Positions 22,101-37,200 of a stretch of DNA of 64,000 nt are shown piece by piece. The position numbers were made by a program, and so were the translations under genes. The stretch spans positions 1,550,001-1,614,000 of the forward strand of contig OY720100.1 of the NCBI GenBank assembly GCA_963082875.1. The letters run 5' to 3'. A model generated the notes under the pieces. It searched no databases, was not told the origin of the DNA, and saw nothing but the letters and a program-made list of their open reading frames with translations. Position 1 is the first letter of the stretch; the number at the start of each line of letters is the position of its first letter. This DNA comes from Corella eumyota (taxonomy: Eukaryota; Chordata; Ascidiacea; Phlebobranchia; Corellidae).

Positions 22101-22320
22101 TTATGAAATATGCTCATAATTTTTGTGAATATTAATATTTTGAAATAATATTTTTAAAATACGTTTATTAGGCCCCTGCAGATATTTTGGTAAAGTTAAA
22201 TTAAAATTTAAAAAAATTTTTTATTTTTTTATTTAAAACTATATATGTATATGACGTCACAAACTCACCTGACGTCAGAATTAGTATAACTAAAAATTTG
22301 ATCTAACTTTTTTGTTTTTA
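13164..22320. repeat. Satellite family A, about 29 units of about 314 bp
   Basis: A head-to-tail tandem array. The marker AGGCCnCTGCAGGT recurs at 13373, 13688, 14004, 14318, 14633, 14947, 15261, 15575, 15890, 16205 and so on to 22171, with spacing 313-317 bp; only two or three units are shorter (308-309). The first unit, about 290 bp, is the most diverged, as expected at an array edge. Each unit contains GACGTCACAGACTCACC or GACGACACAGGGTCACA next to TGACGTCAG, then two TAACTTTT boxes, ATACGTTTATTAGG and CTGCAGG. Neighbouring units differ by a few percent and fall into subtypes. No coding function: the open frames of about 62 codons starting in the A-tract recur only because the repeat does. 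Confidence 0.95.
15890..19044. repeat. Higher-order duplication of 5 units within family A
   Basis: Two adjacent blocks of five units (about 15890-17466 and 17466-19044) match unit by unit. Diagnostic variants recur 1578 bp apart: GCCGATGAAGG at 16520 and 18098, TTTGTATCTTTTTGC near 16984 and 18562, and GAGATTCAGAGATT near 17067 and 18645. This is a recent tandem duplication by unequal exchange. Confidence 0.8.
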
Positions 22321-22330
22321 AATTAAACCC
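22290..22330. other. Junction between satellite families A and B
   Basis: The last A unit runs through GATCTAACTTTTTTGTTTTTA and passes directly into AATTAAACCCAGAATAAAA of family B, with no foreign sequence between. The two sides are at nearly the same place in the shared unit layout, but about 50 bp out of register, so the TAACTTTT box occurs twice across the join. Confidence 0.75.
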
Positions 22331-24479
22331 AGAATAAAAATTTGCCGTAACTTTTGTTTTACTGAAAATTTTTGCAAAATGTTTTATCTTGAATGTTAGT
22401 TAGGTCAATGCGCATCTAATAAAATTTTAGGTTTTAGACTTCATCAATTTTTATTAAAAGTGTCATAACTTTTATGAATATTAATATTTTCAAAAAAATA
22501 TTTTGTAAACACGTTTATTGGACTCGTGCAGTACCAACAGAACAATTACTTTTCGATTTAAAATTTTTTAATTTTTTTCAAAAAATTTGTATTCAATAGC
22601 ATTGGCCAAAAATATCACGTGACCTAATTAAACCCAGAATAAAAATTTGCTGTAACTTTTGTTTTACTGAAAATTTTTGCGAAATGTTTTATCTTGAATG
22701 TTAGTTAGGCCAATGCGCGTCTAATAAAATGTAAAATTTTAGGTTTTGAGACTTCATTAATTTTTAATTAAAGTGTCATAACTTTTATGAATATTAATAT
22801 TTTCAAAAAATATTTTGTAAACACGTTTATTGGACCAGTGCAGTTCCAACAGAACAATTATTTTTTGATTTAAAATTTTTTAATTTTTTTAAAAAAATTT
22901 GTATTCAAATAGCATTGGCCAAAAATATCACGTGACCTAATTAAACCCAGAATAAAAATTTGCTGTAACTTTTGTTTTACTGAAAATTTTTGCGAAATGT
23001 TTTATCTTGAATGTTAGTTAGGTCAATGCGCATCTAATAAAATATAAAATTTTAGGTTTTGAGATTTCATCAATTTTTAATAAAAGTGTCATAACTTTTA
23101 TGAATATTAATATTTTCAAAAAATATTTTGTAAACACGTTTATTGGACCCGTGCAGTTCCAACAGAACAATTATTTTTTGATTTAAAATTTTTTAATTTT
23201 TTTTTTTAAATTTGTATTCAATAGCATTGGCCAAAAATATCACGTGACCTAATTAAACCCAGAATAAAAATTTGTTGTAACTTTTGTTTTACTGAAAATT
23301 TTTGCAAAATGTTTTATCTTGAATGTTAGTTAGGTCAATGCGCATCTAATAAAATATAAAATTTTAGGTTTTAGACTTCAACAATTTTTAATAAAAGTGT
23401 CATAACTTTTATGAATATTAATATTTTCAAAAAATATTTCGTAAACACGTTTATTGGACCCGTGCAGTTCCAACAGAACAATTATTTTTCGATTTAAAAT
23501 TTTTTAATTTTTTTCAAAAAATTTGTATTCAATAGCATTGGCTAAAAATATCACGTGACCTAATTAAACCCAGAATAAAAATTTGCTGTAACTTTTTGTT
23601 TTACTGAAAATTTTTGCGAAATGTTTTATCTTGAATGTTAGTTAGGTCAATGCGCATCTAATAAAATATAAAATTTTAGGTTTTGAGACTTCATCAATTT
23701 TTAATAAAAGTGTCATAACTTTTATAAATATTAATATTTTCAAAAAATATTTTGTAAACACGTTTATTGGACCTGTGCAGTTCCAACAGAACAATTATTT
23801 TTTGATTTAAAATTTCTTAATTTTTTTCAAAAAATTTGTATTCAATAGCATTGGCCAAAAATATCACGTGACCTAATTAAACCCAGAATAAAAATTTGCT
23901 GTAACTTTTGTTTTACTAAAAATTTTTGCGAAATGTTTTATCTTGAATGTTAGTTAGGTCAATAATGCGCATCTAATAAAATATAAAATTTTAGGTTTTA
24001 GACTTCATCAATTTTTAATAAAAGTGTCATAACTTTTATGAATATTAATATTTTCAAAAAATATTTTGTAAATACGTTTATTGGACCCGTGCAGTTCCAA
24101 CAGAACAATTAATTTTTGATTTAAAATTTTTTAATTTTTTTTTAAAATTTGTATTCAATAGCATTGGCCAAAAATATCACGTGACCTAATTAAACCCAGA
24201 ATAAAAATTTGCTGTAACTTTTGTTTTACTAAAAATTTTTGCGAAATGTTTTATCTTGAATGTTAGTTAGGTCAATAATGCGCATCTAATAAAATATAAA
24301 ATTTTAGGTTTTAGACTTCATCAATTTTTAATAAAAGTGTCATAACTTTTATGAATATTAATATTTTCAAAAAATATTTCGTAAACACGTTTATTGGACC
24401 CGTGCAGTTCCAACAGAACAATTATTTTTCGATTTAAAATTTTTTAATTTTTTTCAAAAAATTTGTATTCAATAGCATT

Positions 24480-27400
24480 GGCTAAAAATATCACGTGACC
24501 TAATTAAACCCAGAATAAAAATTTGCTGTAACTTTTTGTTTTACTGAAAATTTTTGCGAAATGTTTTATCTTGAATGTTAATTAGGTCAATGCGCATCTA
24601 ATAAAATATAAAATTTTAGGTTTTGAGACTTCATCAATTTTTAATAAAAGTGTCATAACTTTTATGAATATTAATATTTTCAAAAAATATTTTGTAAACA
24701 CGTTTATTGGACCCGTGCAGTTCCAACAGAACAATTATTTTTTGATTTAAAATTTTTTAATTTTTTTCAAAAAATTTATATTCAATAGCATTGGCCAAAA
24801 ATATCACGTGACCTAATTAAACCCAGAATAAAAATTTGCTGTAACTTTTGTTTTACTGAAAATTTTTGCGAAATGTTTTATCTTGAATGTTAGTTAGGTC
24901 AATGCGCATCTAATAAAATATCAAATTTTAGGTTTTAGACTTCAACACTTTTTAAAAAAAGTGTCATAACTTTTATGAATATTAAAATTTAAAAAAAATA
25001 TTTTGTAAACACGTTTATTGGACCCGTGCAGTTCCAACAGAACAATTAATTTTTGATTTAAAATTTTTTAATTTTTTTTTTTAAATTTGTATTCAATAGC
25101 ATTGGCCAAAAATATCACGTGACCTAATTAAACCCAGAATAAAAATTTGCTGTAACTTTTGTTTTACTGAAAATTTTTGCGAAATGTTTTATCTTGAATG
25201 TTAGTTAGGTCAATGCGCATCTAATAAAATATGAAATTTTAGGTTTTGAGACTTCATCAATTTTTAATAAAAGTGTCATACTTTTATGAATATTAATATT
25301 TTCAAAAAATATTTTGTAAACACGTTTATTGGACCCGTGCAGTTCCAACAGAACAATTAATTTTTGATTTAAAATTTTTTAATTTTTTTTAAAAAAATTT
25401 GTATTCAATAGCATTGGCCAAAAATATTACGTGACCTAATTAAACCCAGAATAAAAATTTGCTGTAACTTTTGTTTTACTGAAAATTTTTGCGAAATGTT
25501 TTATCTTGAATGTTAGTTAGGTCAATGCGCATCTAATAAAATATAAAATTTTAGGTTTTGAGACTTCAACAATTTTTAATAAAAGTGTCATAACTTTTAT
25601 GAATATTAATATTTTCAAAAAATATTTTGTAAACACGTTAATTGGACCCGTGCAGTTCCAACAGAACAATTATTTTTTGATTTAAAATTTTTTAATTTTT
25701 TAAAAAAAATTTGTATTTAAATAGCATTGGCCAAAAATATCACGTGACCTAATTAAACCCAGAATAAAAATTTGCTGTAACTTTTGTTTTACTGAAAATT
25801 TTTACGAAATGTTTTATCTTGAATGTTAGTTAGGTCAATGCGCATCTAATAAAATATAAAATTTTAGGTTTTGAAACTTCATCAATTTTTAATAAAAGTG
25901 TCATAACTTTTATGAATATTAAAATTTAAAAAAAATATTTTGTAAACACGTTTATTGGACCCGTGCAGTTCCAACAGAACAATTAATTTTTGATTTAAAA
26001 TTTTTTAATTTTTTTTTTTAAATTTGTATTCAATAGCATTGGCCAAAAATATCACGTGACCTAATTAAACCCAGAATAAAAATTTGCTGTAACTTTTGTT
26101 TTACTGAAAATTTTTGCGAAATGTTTTATCTTGAATGTTAGTTAGGTCAATAATGCGCATCTAATAAAATATAAAATTTTAGGTTTTAGACTTCATCAAT
26201 TTTTAATAAAAGTGTCATAACTTTTATGAATATTAATATTTTCAAAAAATATTTCGTAAACACGTTTATTGGACCCGTGCAGTTCCAACAGAACAATTAT
26301 TTTTCGATTTAAAATTTTTTAATTTTTTTCAAAAAATTTGTATTCAATAGCATTGGCTAAAAATATCACGTGACCTAATTAAACCCAGAATAAAAATTTG
26401 CTGTAACTTTTTGTTTTACTGAAAATTTTTGCGAAATGTTTTATCTTGAATGTTAATTAGGTCAATGCGCATCTAATAAAATATAAAATTTTAGGTTTTG
26501 AGACTTCATCAATTTTTAATAAAAGTGTCATAACTTTTATGAATATTAATATTTTCAAAAAATATTTTGTAAACACGTTTATTGGACCCGTGCAGTTCCA
26601 ACAGAACAATTATTTTTTGATTTAAAATTTTTTAATTTTTTTCAAAAAATTTATATTCAATAGCATTGGCCAAAAATATCACGTGACCTAATTAAACCCA
26701 GAATAAAAATTTGCTGTAACTTTTGTTTTACTGAAAATTTTTGCGAAATGTTTTATCTTGAATGTTAGTTAGGTCAATGCGCATCTAATAAAATATCAAA
26801 TTTTAGGTTTTAGACTTCAACACTTTTTAAAAAAAGTGTCATAACTTTTATGAATATTAAAATTTAAAAAAAATATTTTGTAAACACGTTTATTGGACCC
26901 GTGCAGTTCCAACAGAACAATTAATTTTTGATTTAAAATTTTTTAATTTTTTTTTTTAAATTTGTATTCAATAGCATTGGCCAAAAATATCACGTGACCT
27001 AATTAAACCCAGAATAAAAATTTGCTGTAACTTTTGTTTTACTGAAAATTTTTGCGAAATGTTTTATCTTGAATGTTAGTTAGGTCAATGCGCATCTAAT
27101 AAAATATGAAATTTTAGGTTTTGAGACTTCATCAATTTTTAATAAAAGTGTCATACTTTTATGAATATTAATATTTTCAAAAAATATTTTGTAAACACGT
27201 TTATTGGACCCGTGCAGTTCCAACAGAACAATTATTTTTCGATTTAAAATTTTTTAATTTTTTTCAAAAAATTTGTATTCAATAGCATTGGCTAAAAATA
27301 TCACGTGACCTAATTAAACCCAGAATAAAAATTTGCTGTAACTTTTTGTTTTACTGAAAATTTTTGCGAAATGTTTTATCTTGAATGTTAATTAGGTCAA

Positions 27401-28260
27401 TGCGCATCTAATAAAATATAAAATTTTAGGTTTTGAGACTTCATCAATTTTTAATAAAAGTGTCATAACTTTTATGAATATTAATATTTTCAAAAAATAT
27501 TTTGTAAACACGTTTATTGGACCCGTGCAGTTCCAACAGAACAATTATTTTTTGATTTAAAATTTTTTAATTTTTTTCAAAAAATTTATATTCAATAGCA
27601 TTGGCCAAAAATATCACGTGACCTAATTAAACCCAGAATAAAAATTTGCTGTAACTTTTGTTTTACTGAAAATTTTTGCGAAATGTTTTATCTTGAATGT
27701 TAGTTAGGTCAATGCGCATCTAATAAAATATCAAATTTTAGGTTTTAGACTTCAACACTTTTTAAAAAAAGTGTCATAACTTTTATGAATATTAAAATTT
27801 AAAAAAAAAATTTTGTAAACACGTTTATTGGACCCGTGCAGTTCCAACAGAACAATTAATTTTTGATTTAAAATTTTTTAATTTTTTTTTTTAAATTTGT
27901 ATTCAATAGCATTGGCCAAAAATATCACGTGACCTAATTAAACCCAGAATAAAAATTTGCTGTAACTTTTGTTTTACTGAAAATTTTTGCGAAATGTTTT
28001 ATCTTGAATGTTAGTTAGGTCAATGCGCATCTAATAAAATATGAAATTTTAGGTTTTGAGACTTCATCAATTTTTAATAAAAGTGTCATACTTTTATGAA
28101 TATTAATATTTTCAAAAAATATTTTGTAAACACGTTTATTGGACCCGTGCAGTTCCAACAGAACAATTAATTTTTGATTTAAAATTTTTTAATTTTTTTT
28201 AAAAAAATTTGTATTCAATAGCATTGGCCAAAAATATTACGTGACCTAATTAAACCCAGA
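24480..28260. repeat. Higher-order repeats near the left side of family B
   Basis: The variant GTTAATTAGGTC recurs near 24578, 26451 and 27387, about 1873 and 936 bp apart (6 and 3 units), and the subtypes that follow appear in the same order each time. This shows the same block-copying process as further right. Confidence 0.7.
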
Positions 28261-31200
28261 ATAAAAATTTGCTGTAACTTTTGTTTTACTGAAAATTTTT
28301 GCGAAATGTTTTATCTTGAATGTTAGTTAGGTCAATGCGCATCTAATAAAATATAAAATTTTAGGTTTTGAGACTTCAACAATTTTTAATAAAAGTGTCA
28401 TAACTTTTATGAATATTAATATTTTCAAAAAATATTTTGTAAACACGTTAATTGGACCCGTGCAGTTCCAACAGAACAATTATTTTTTGATTTAAAATTT
28501 TTTAATTTTTTAAAAAAAATTTGTATTTAAATAGCATTGGCCAAAAATATCACGTGACCTAATTAAACCCAGAATAAAAATTTGCTGTAACTTTTGTTTT
28601 ACTGAAAATTTTTACGAAATGTTTTATCTTGAATGTTAGTTAGGTCAATGCGCATCTAATAAAATATAAAATTTTAGGTTTTGAAACTTCATCAATTTTT
28701 AATAAAAGTGTCATAACTTTTATGAATATTAAAATTTAAAAAAAATATTTTGTAAACACGTTTATTGGACCCGTGCAGTTCCAACAGAACAATTAATTTT
28801 TGATTTAAAATTTTTTAATTTTTTTTTTTAAATTTGTATTCAATAGCATTGGCCAAAAATATCACGTGACCTAATTAAACCCAGAATAAAAATTTGCTGT
28901 AACTTTTGTTTTACTGAAAATTTTTGCGAAATGTTTTATCTTGAATGTTAGTTAGGTCAATGCGCATCTAATAAAATATGAAATTTTAGGTTTTGAGACT
29001 TCATCAATTTTTAATAAAAGTGTCATACTTTTATGAATATTAATATTTTCAAAAAATATTTTGTAAACACGTTTATTGGACCCGTGCAGTTCCAACAGAA
29101 CAATTAATTTTTGATTTAAAATTTTTTAATTTTTTTTAAAAAAATTTGTATTCAATAGCATTGGCCAAAAATATTACGTGACCTAATTAAACCCAGAATA
29201 AAAATTTGCTGTAACTTTTGTTTTACTGAAAATTTTTGCGAAATGTTTTATCTTGAATGTTAGTTAGGTCAATGCGCATCTAATAAAATATAAAATTTTA
29301 GGTTTTGAGACTTCAACAATTTTTAATAAAAGTGTCATAACTTTTATGAATATTAATATTTTCAAAAAATATTTTGTAAACACGTTAATTGGACCCGTGC
29401 AGTTCCAACAGAACAATTATTTTTTGATTTAAAATTTTTTAATTTTTTAAAAAAAATTTGTATTTAAATAGCATTGGCCAAAAATATCACGTGACCTAAT
29501 TAAACCCAGAATAAAAATTTGCTGTAACTTTTGTTTTACTGAAAATTTTTGCGAAATGTTTTATCTTGACTGTTAGTTAGGGAATGCGCATCTAATAAAA
29601 TATAAAATTTTAGGTTTTGAAACTTCATCAATTTTTAATAAAAGTGTCATAACTTTTATGAATATTAATATTTTCAAAAAATATTTTGTAAACACGTTTA
29701 TTGGACCCGTGCAGTTCCAACAGAACAATTATTTTTTGATTTAAAATTTTTTAATTTTTTTTTAAAAATTTGTATTCAATAGCATTGGCCAAAAATATCA
29801 CGTGACCTAATTAAACCCAGAATAAAAATTTGCTGTAACTTTTGTTTTACTAAAAATTTTTGCGAAATGTTTTATCTTGAATGTTAGTTAGGTCAATAAT
29901 GCGCATCTAATAAAATATAAAATTTTAGGTTTTAGACTTCATCAATTTTTAATAAAAGTGTCATAACTTTTATGAATATTAATATTTTCAAAAAATATTT
30001 TGTAAACACGTTTATTGGACCCGTGCAGTTCCAACAGAACAATTATTTTTCGATTTAAAATTTTTTAATTTTTTTCAAAAAATTTGTATTCAATAGCATT
30101 GGCCAAAAATATCACGTGACCTAATTAAACCCAGAATAAAAATTTGCTGTAACTTTTGTTTTACTAAAAATTTTTGCGAAATGTTTTATCTTGAATGTTA
30201 GTTAGGTCAATAATGCGCATGTAATAAAATATAAAATTTTAGGTTTTAGACTTCATCAATTTTTAATAAAAGTGTCATAACTTTTATGAATATTAATATT
30301 TTCAAAAAATATTTTGTAAACACGTTTATTGGACCCGTGCAGTTCCAACAGAACAATTATTTTTCGATTTAAAATTTTTTAATTTTTTTCAAAAAATTTG
30401 TATTCAATAGCATTGGCTCAAAATATCACGTGACCTAATTAAACCCAGAATAAAAATTTGCTGTAACTTTTTGTTTTACTGAAAATTTTTGCGAAATGTT
30501 TTATCTTGAATGTTAGTTAGGTCAATGCGCATCTAATAAAATATAAAATTTTAGGTTTTGAGACTTCATCAATTTTTAATAAAAGTGTCATAACTTTTAT
30601 GAATATTAATATTTTCAAAAAATATTTTGTAAACACGTTTATTGGACCCGTGCAGTTCCAACAGAACAATTATTTTTTGATTTAAAATTTTTTAATTTTT
30701 TTCAAAAAATTTGTATTCAATAGCATTGGCCAAAAATATCACGTGACCTAATTAAACCCAGAATAAAAATTTGCTGTAACTTTTGTTTTACTAAAAATTT
30801 TTGCGAAATGTTTTATCTTGAATGTTAGTTAGGTCAATAATGCGCATCTAATAAAATATAAAATTTTAGGTTTTAGACTTCATCAATTTTTAATAAAAGT
30901 GTCATAACTTTTATGAATATTAATATTTTCAAAAAATATTTCGTAAACACGTTTATTGGACCCGTGCAGTTCCAACAGAACAATTATTTTTCGATTTAAA
31001 ATTTTTTAATTTTTTTCAAAAAATTTGTATTCAATAGCATTGGCTAAAAATATCACGTGACCTAATTAAACCCAGAATAAAAATTTGCTGTAACTTTTTG
31101 TTTTACTGAAAATTTTTGCGAAATGTTTTATCTTGAATGTTAGTTAGGTCAATGCGCATCTAATAAAATATAAAATTTTAGGTTTTGAGACTTCATCAAT

Positions 31201-34200
31201 TTTTAATAAAAGTGTCATAACTTTTATGAATATTAATATTTTCAAAAAATATTTTGTAAACACGTTTATTGGACCCGTGCAGTTCCAACAGAACAATTAT
31301 TTTTTGATTTAAAATTTTTTAATTTTTTTCAAAAAATTTATATTCAATAGCATTGGCCAAAAATATCACGTGACTTAATTAAACCCAGAATAAAAATTTG
31401 CTGTAACTTTTGTTTTACTGAAAATTTTTGCGAAATGTTTTATCTTGAATGTTAGTTAGGTCAATAATGCGCATCTAATAAAATATAAAATTTTAGGTTT
31501 TAGACTTCATCAATTTTTAATAAAAGTGTCATAACTTTTATGAATATTAATATTTTCAAAAAATATTTCGTAAACACGTTTATTGGTCTCGTGCAGTTCC
31601 AACAGAACAATTAATTTTTGATTTAAAATTTTTTAATTTTTTTCAAAAAATTTGTATTCAATAGCATTGGCCAAAAATATCACGTGACCTAATTAAACCC
31701 AGAATAAAAATTTGCTGTAACTTTTGTTTTACTGAAAATTTTTGCGAAATGTGTTATCTTGAATGTTAGTTAGGTCAATGCGCATCTAATAAAATATAAA
31801 ATTTTAGGTTTTGAGACTTCATCAATTTTTAATAAAAGTGTCATAACTTTTATGAATATTAATATTTTCAAAAAATATTTTGTAAACACGTTTATTGGAC
31901 TCGTGCAGTTCCAACAGAACAATTATTTTTTGATTTAAAATTTTTTAATTTTTTTCAAAAAATTTATATTCAATAGCATTGGCCAAAAATATCACGTGAC
32001 CTAATTAAACCCAGAATAAAAATTTGCTGTAACTTTTGTTTTACTGAAAATTTTTGCAAAATGTTTTATCTTGAATGTTAGTTAGGTCAATGCGCATCTA
32101 ATAAAATATAAAATTTTAGGTTTTAGACTTCAACAATTTTTAAAAAAAGTGTCATAACTTTTATGAATATTAATATTTTCAAAAAATATTTTGTAAACAC
32201 GTTTATTGGACCCGTGCAGTTCCAACAGAACAATTATTTTTTGATTTAAAATTTTTTAATTTTTTTCAAAAAATTTGTATTCAATAGCATTGGCTAAAAA
32301 TATCACGTGACCTAATTAAACCCAGAATAAAAATTTGCTGTAACTTTTTGTTTTACTGAAAATTTTTGCGAAATGTTTTATCTTGAATGTTAGTTAGGTC
32401 AATGCGCATCTAATAAAATATAAAATTTTAGGTTTTGAGTCTTCATCAATTTTTAATAAAAGTGTCATAACTTTTATGAATATTAATATTTTCAAAAAAT
32501 ATTTTGTAAACACGTTTATTGGACCCGTGCAGTTCCAACAGAACAATTATTTTTTGATTTAAAATTTTTTAATTTTTTTCAAAAAAATTATATTCAATAG
32601 CATTGGCCAAAAATATCACGTGACCTAATTAAACCCAGAATAAAAATTTGCTGTAACTTTTGTTTTACTGAAAATTTTTGCGAAATGTTTTATCTTTAAT
32701 GTTAGTTAGGTCAAAGCGCATCTAATAAAATATAAAATTTTAGGTTTTGAGACTTTATCAATTTTTAATAAAAGTGTCATACTTTTATGAATATTAATAT
32801 TTTCAAAAAATATTTTGTAAACACGTTTATTGGTCTCGTGCAGTTCCAACAGAACAATTAATTTTTGATTTAAAATTTTTTAATTTTTTTCAAAAAATTT
32901 GTATTCAATAGCATTGGCCAAAAATATCACGTGGCCTAATTAAACCCAGAATAAAAATTTGCTGTAACTTTTGTTTTACTGAAAATTTTTGCGAAATGTT
33001 TTATCTTGAATGTTAGTTAGGTCAATGCGCATCTAATAAAATATAAAATTTTAGGTTTTGAGACTTCATCAATTTTTAATAAAAGTGTCATAACTTTTAT
33101 GAATATTAATATTTTCAAAAAATATTTTGTAAACACGTTTATTGGACCCGTGCAGTTCCAACAGAACAATTATTTTTTGATTTAAAATTTTTTAATTTTT
33201 TTCAAAAAATTTATATTCAATAGCATTGGCCAAAAATATCACGTGACCTAATTAAACCCAGAATAAAAATTTGCTGTAACTTTTGTTTTACTGAAAATTT
33301 TTGCGAAATGTTTTATCTTGAATGTTAGTTAGGTCAATGCGCATCTAATAAAATATAAAATTTTAGGTTTTAGACTTCAACAATTTTTAAAAAAAGTGTC
33401 ATAACTTTTATGAATATTAAAATTTTTAAAAAATATTTTGTAAACACGTTTATTGGACCCGTGCAGTTTCAACAGAACAATTATTTTTTGATTTAAAATT
33501 TTTTAATTTTTTTTTTTAAATTTGTATTCAATAGCATTGGCCAAAAATATCACGTGACCTAATTAAACCCAGAATAAAAATTTGCTGTAACTTTTGTTTT
33601 ACTGAAAATTTTTGCAAAATGTTTTATCTTGAATGTTAGTTAGGTCAATGCGCATCTAATAAAATATAAAATTTTAGGTTTTAGACTTCATCAATTTTTA
33701 ATAGAAGTGTCATAACTTTTATGAATATTAATATTTTCAAAAAATATTTTGTAAACACGTTTATTGGACCCGTGCAGTTCTAACAGAACAATTATTTTTC
33801 GATTTAAAATTTTTTAATTTTTTTCAAAAAATTTGTATTCAATAGCATTGGCTAAAAATATCACGTGACCTAATTAAACCCAGAATAAAAATTTGCTGTA
33901 ACTTTTGTTTTACTGAAAATTTTTGCGAAATGTTTTATCTTGAATGTTAGTTAGGTCAATGCGCATCTAATAAAATATAAAATTTTAGGTTTTAGACTTC
34001 ATCAATTTTTAATAAAAGTGTCATAACTTTTATGAATATTAATATTTTCAAAAAATATTTTGTAAACACGTTTATTGGACCCGTGCAGTTCCAACAGAAC
34101 AATTATTTTTTGATTTAAAATTTTTTAATTTTTTTCAAAAAATTTATATTCAATAGCATTGGCCAAAAATATCACGTGACCTAATTAAACCCAGAATAAA

Positions 34201-37200
34201 AATTTGCTGTAACTTTTGTTTTACTGAAAATTTTTGCGAAATGTTTTATCTTTAATGTTAGTTAGGTCAATGCGCATCTAATAAAATATAAAATTTTAGG
34301 TTTTAGACTTCAACAATTTTTAAAAAAAGTGTCATAACTTTTATGAATATTAAAATTTTTAAAAAATATTTTGTAAACACGTTTATTGGACCCGTGCAGT
34401 TTCAACAGAACAATTATTTTTCGATTTAAAATTTTTTAATTTTTTTTTTTAAATTTGTATTCAATAGCATTGGCCAAAAATATCACGTGACCTAATTAAA
34501 CCCAGAATAAAAATTTGCTGTAACTTTTGTTTTACTGAAAATTTTTGCAAAATGTTTTATCTTGAATGTTAGTTAGGTCAATGCGCATCTAATAAAATAT
34601 AAAATTTTAGGTTTTAGACTTCATCAATTTTTAATAGAAGTGTCATAACTTTTATGAATATTAATATTTTCAAAAAATATTTTGTAAACACGTTTATTGG
34701 ACCCGTGCAGTTCTAACAGAACAATTATTTTTCGATTTAAAATTTTTTAATTTTTTTCAAAAAATTTGTATTCAATAGCATTGGCTAAAAATATCACGTG
34801 ACCTAATTAAACCCAGAATAAAAATTTGCTGTAACTTTTGTTTTACTGAAAATTTTTGCGAAATGTTTTATCTTGAATGTTAGTTAGGTCAATGCGCATC
34901 TAATAAAATATAAAATTTTAGGTTTTAGACTTCATCAATTTTTAATAAAAGTGTCATAACTTTTATGAATATTAATATTTTCAAAAAATATTTTGTAAAC
35001 ACGTTTATTGGACCCGTGCAGTTCTAACAGAACAATTAATTTTCGATTTAAAATTTTTTAATTTTTTTCAAAAAATTTGTATTCAATAGCATTGGCTAAA
35101 AATATCACGTGACCTAATTAAACCCAGAATAAAAATTTGCTGTAACTTTTGTTTTACTGAAAATTTTTGCGAAATGTTTTATCTTGAATGTTAGTTAGGT
35201 CAATGCGCATCTAATAAAATATAAAATTTTAGGTTTTAGACTTCATCAATTTTTAATAAAAGTGTCATAACTTTTATGAATATTAATATTTTCAAAAAAT
35301 ATTTTGTAAACACGTTTATTGGACCCGTGCAGTTCTAACAGAACAATTATTTTTTGATTTAAAATTTTTTAATTTTTTTCAAAAAATTTGTATTTAATAG
35401 CATTGGCCAAAAATATCACGTGACCTAATTAAACCCAGAATAAAAATTTGCTGTAACTTTTGTTTTACTGAAAATGTTTGCGAAATGTTTTATTTTGAAT
35501 GTTAGTTAGGTCAATGCGCATCTAATAAATTATAAAATTTTAGGTTTTAGACTTCATCAATTTTTAATAAAAGTGTCATAACTTTTATGAATATTAATAT
35601 TTTCAAAAAATATTTTGTAAACACGTTTATTGGACCCGTGCAGTTCCAACAGAACAATTATTTTTCGATTTAAATGTTTTTAATTTTTTTTAAAAAATTT
35701 GTATTCAATAGCATTGGCCAAAAATATCACGTGACCTAATTAAACCCAGAATAAAAATTTGCTGTAACTTTTGTTTTACTGAAAATTTTTGCGAAATGTT
35801 TTATCTTGAATGTTAGTTAGGTCAATGCGCATCTAATAAAATATAAAATTTTAGGTTTTAGACTTCATCAATTTTTAATAAAAGCGTCATAACATTTATG
35901 AATATTAATATTTTCAAAAAATATTTTGTAAACACGTTTATTGGACCCGTGCAGTTCCAACAGAACAATTATTTTTCGATTTAAAATTTTTTAATTTTTT
36001 TCAAAAAATTTGTATTCAATAGCATTGGCCAAAAATATCACGTGACCTAATTAAACCCAGAATAAAAATTTGCTGTAACTTTTGTTTTACTGAAAATTTT
36101 TGCGAAATGTTTTATCTTGAATGTTAGTTAGGTCAATGCGCATCTAATAAAATATAAAATTTTAGGTTTTAGACTTCATCAATTTTTAATAAAAGTGTCA
36201 TAACTTTTATGAATATTAATATTTTCAAAAAATATTTTGTAAACACGTTTATTGGAACCGTGCAGTTCCAACAGAACAATTATTTTTCGATTTAAAATTT
36301 TTTAATTTTTTTCAAAAAATTTATATTCAATAGCATTGGCCAAAAATATCACGTGACCTAATTAAACCCAGAATAAAAATTTGCTGTAACTTTTGTTTTA
36401 CTAAAAATTTTTGCGAAGTGTTTTATCTTGAATGTTAGTTAGGTCAATGCGCATCTAATAAAATATAAAATTTTAGGTTTTAGACTTCAACAATTTTTAA
36501 AAAAAGTGTCATAACTTTTATGAATATTAAAATTTTTAAAAAATATTTTGTAAACACGTTTATTGGACCCGTGCAGTTCCAACAGAACAATTAATTTTTG
36601 ATTTAAAATTTTTTAATTTTTTTTTTTAAATTTGTATTCAATAGCATTGGCCAAAAATATCACGTGACCTAATTAAACCCAGAATAAAAATTTGCTGTAA
36701 CTTTTGTTTTACAGAAAATTTTTGCGAAATGTTTTATCTTGAATGTTAGTTAGGTCAATGCGCATCTAATAAAATATAAAATTTTAGGTTTTAGACTTCA
36801 TCAATTTTTAATAAAAGTGTCATAACTTTTATGAATATTAATATTTTCAAAAAATATTTTGTAAACACGTTTATTGGACCCGTGCAGTTCTAACAGAACA
36901 ATTATTTTTCGATTTAAAATTTTTTAATTTTTTTCAAAAAATTTGTATTTAATAGCATTGGCCAAAAATATCACGTGACCTAATTAAACCCAGAATAAAA
37001 TTTTGCTGTAACTTTTGTTTTACTGAAAATTTTTGCGAAATGTTTTATCTTGAATGTTAGTTAGGTCAATGCGCATCTAATAAAATATAAAATTTTAGGT
37101 TTTAGACTTCATCAATTTTTAATAAAAGTGTCATAACTTTTATGAATATTAATATTTTCAAAAAATATTTTGTAATCACGTTTATTGAACCCGTGCAGTT

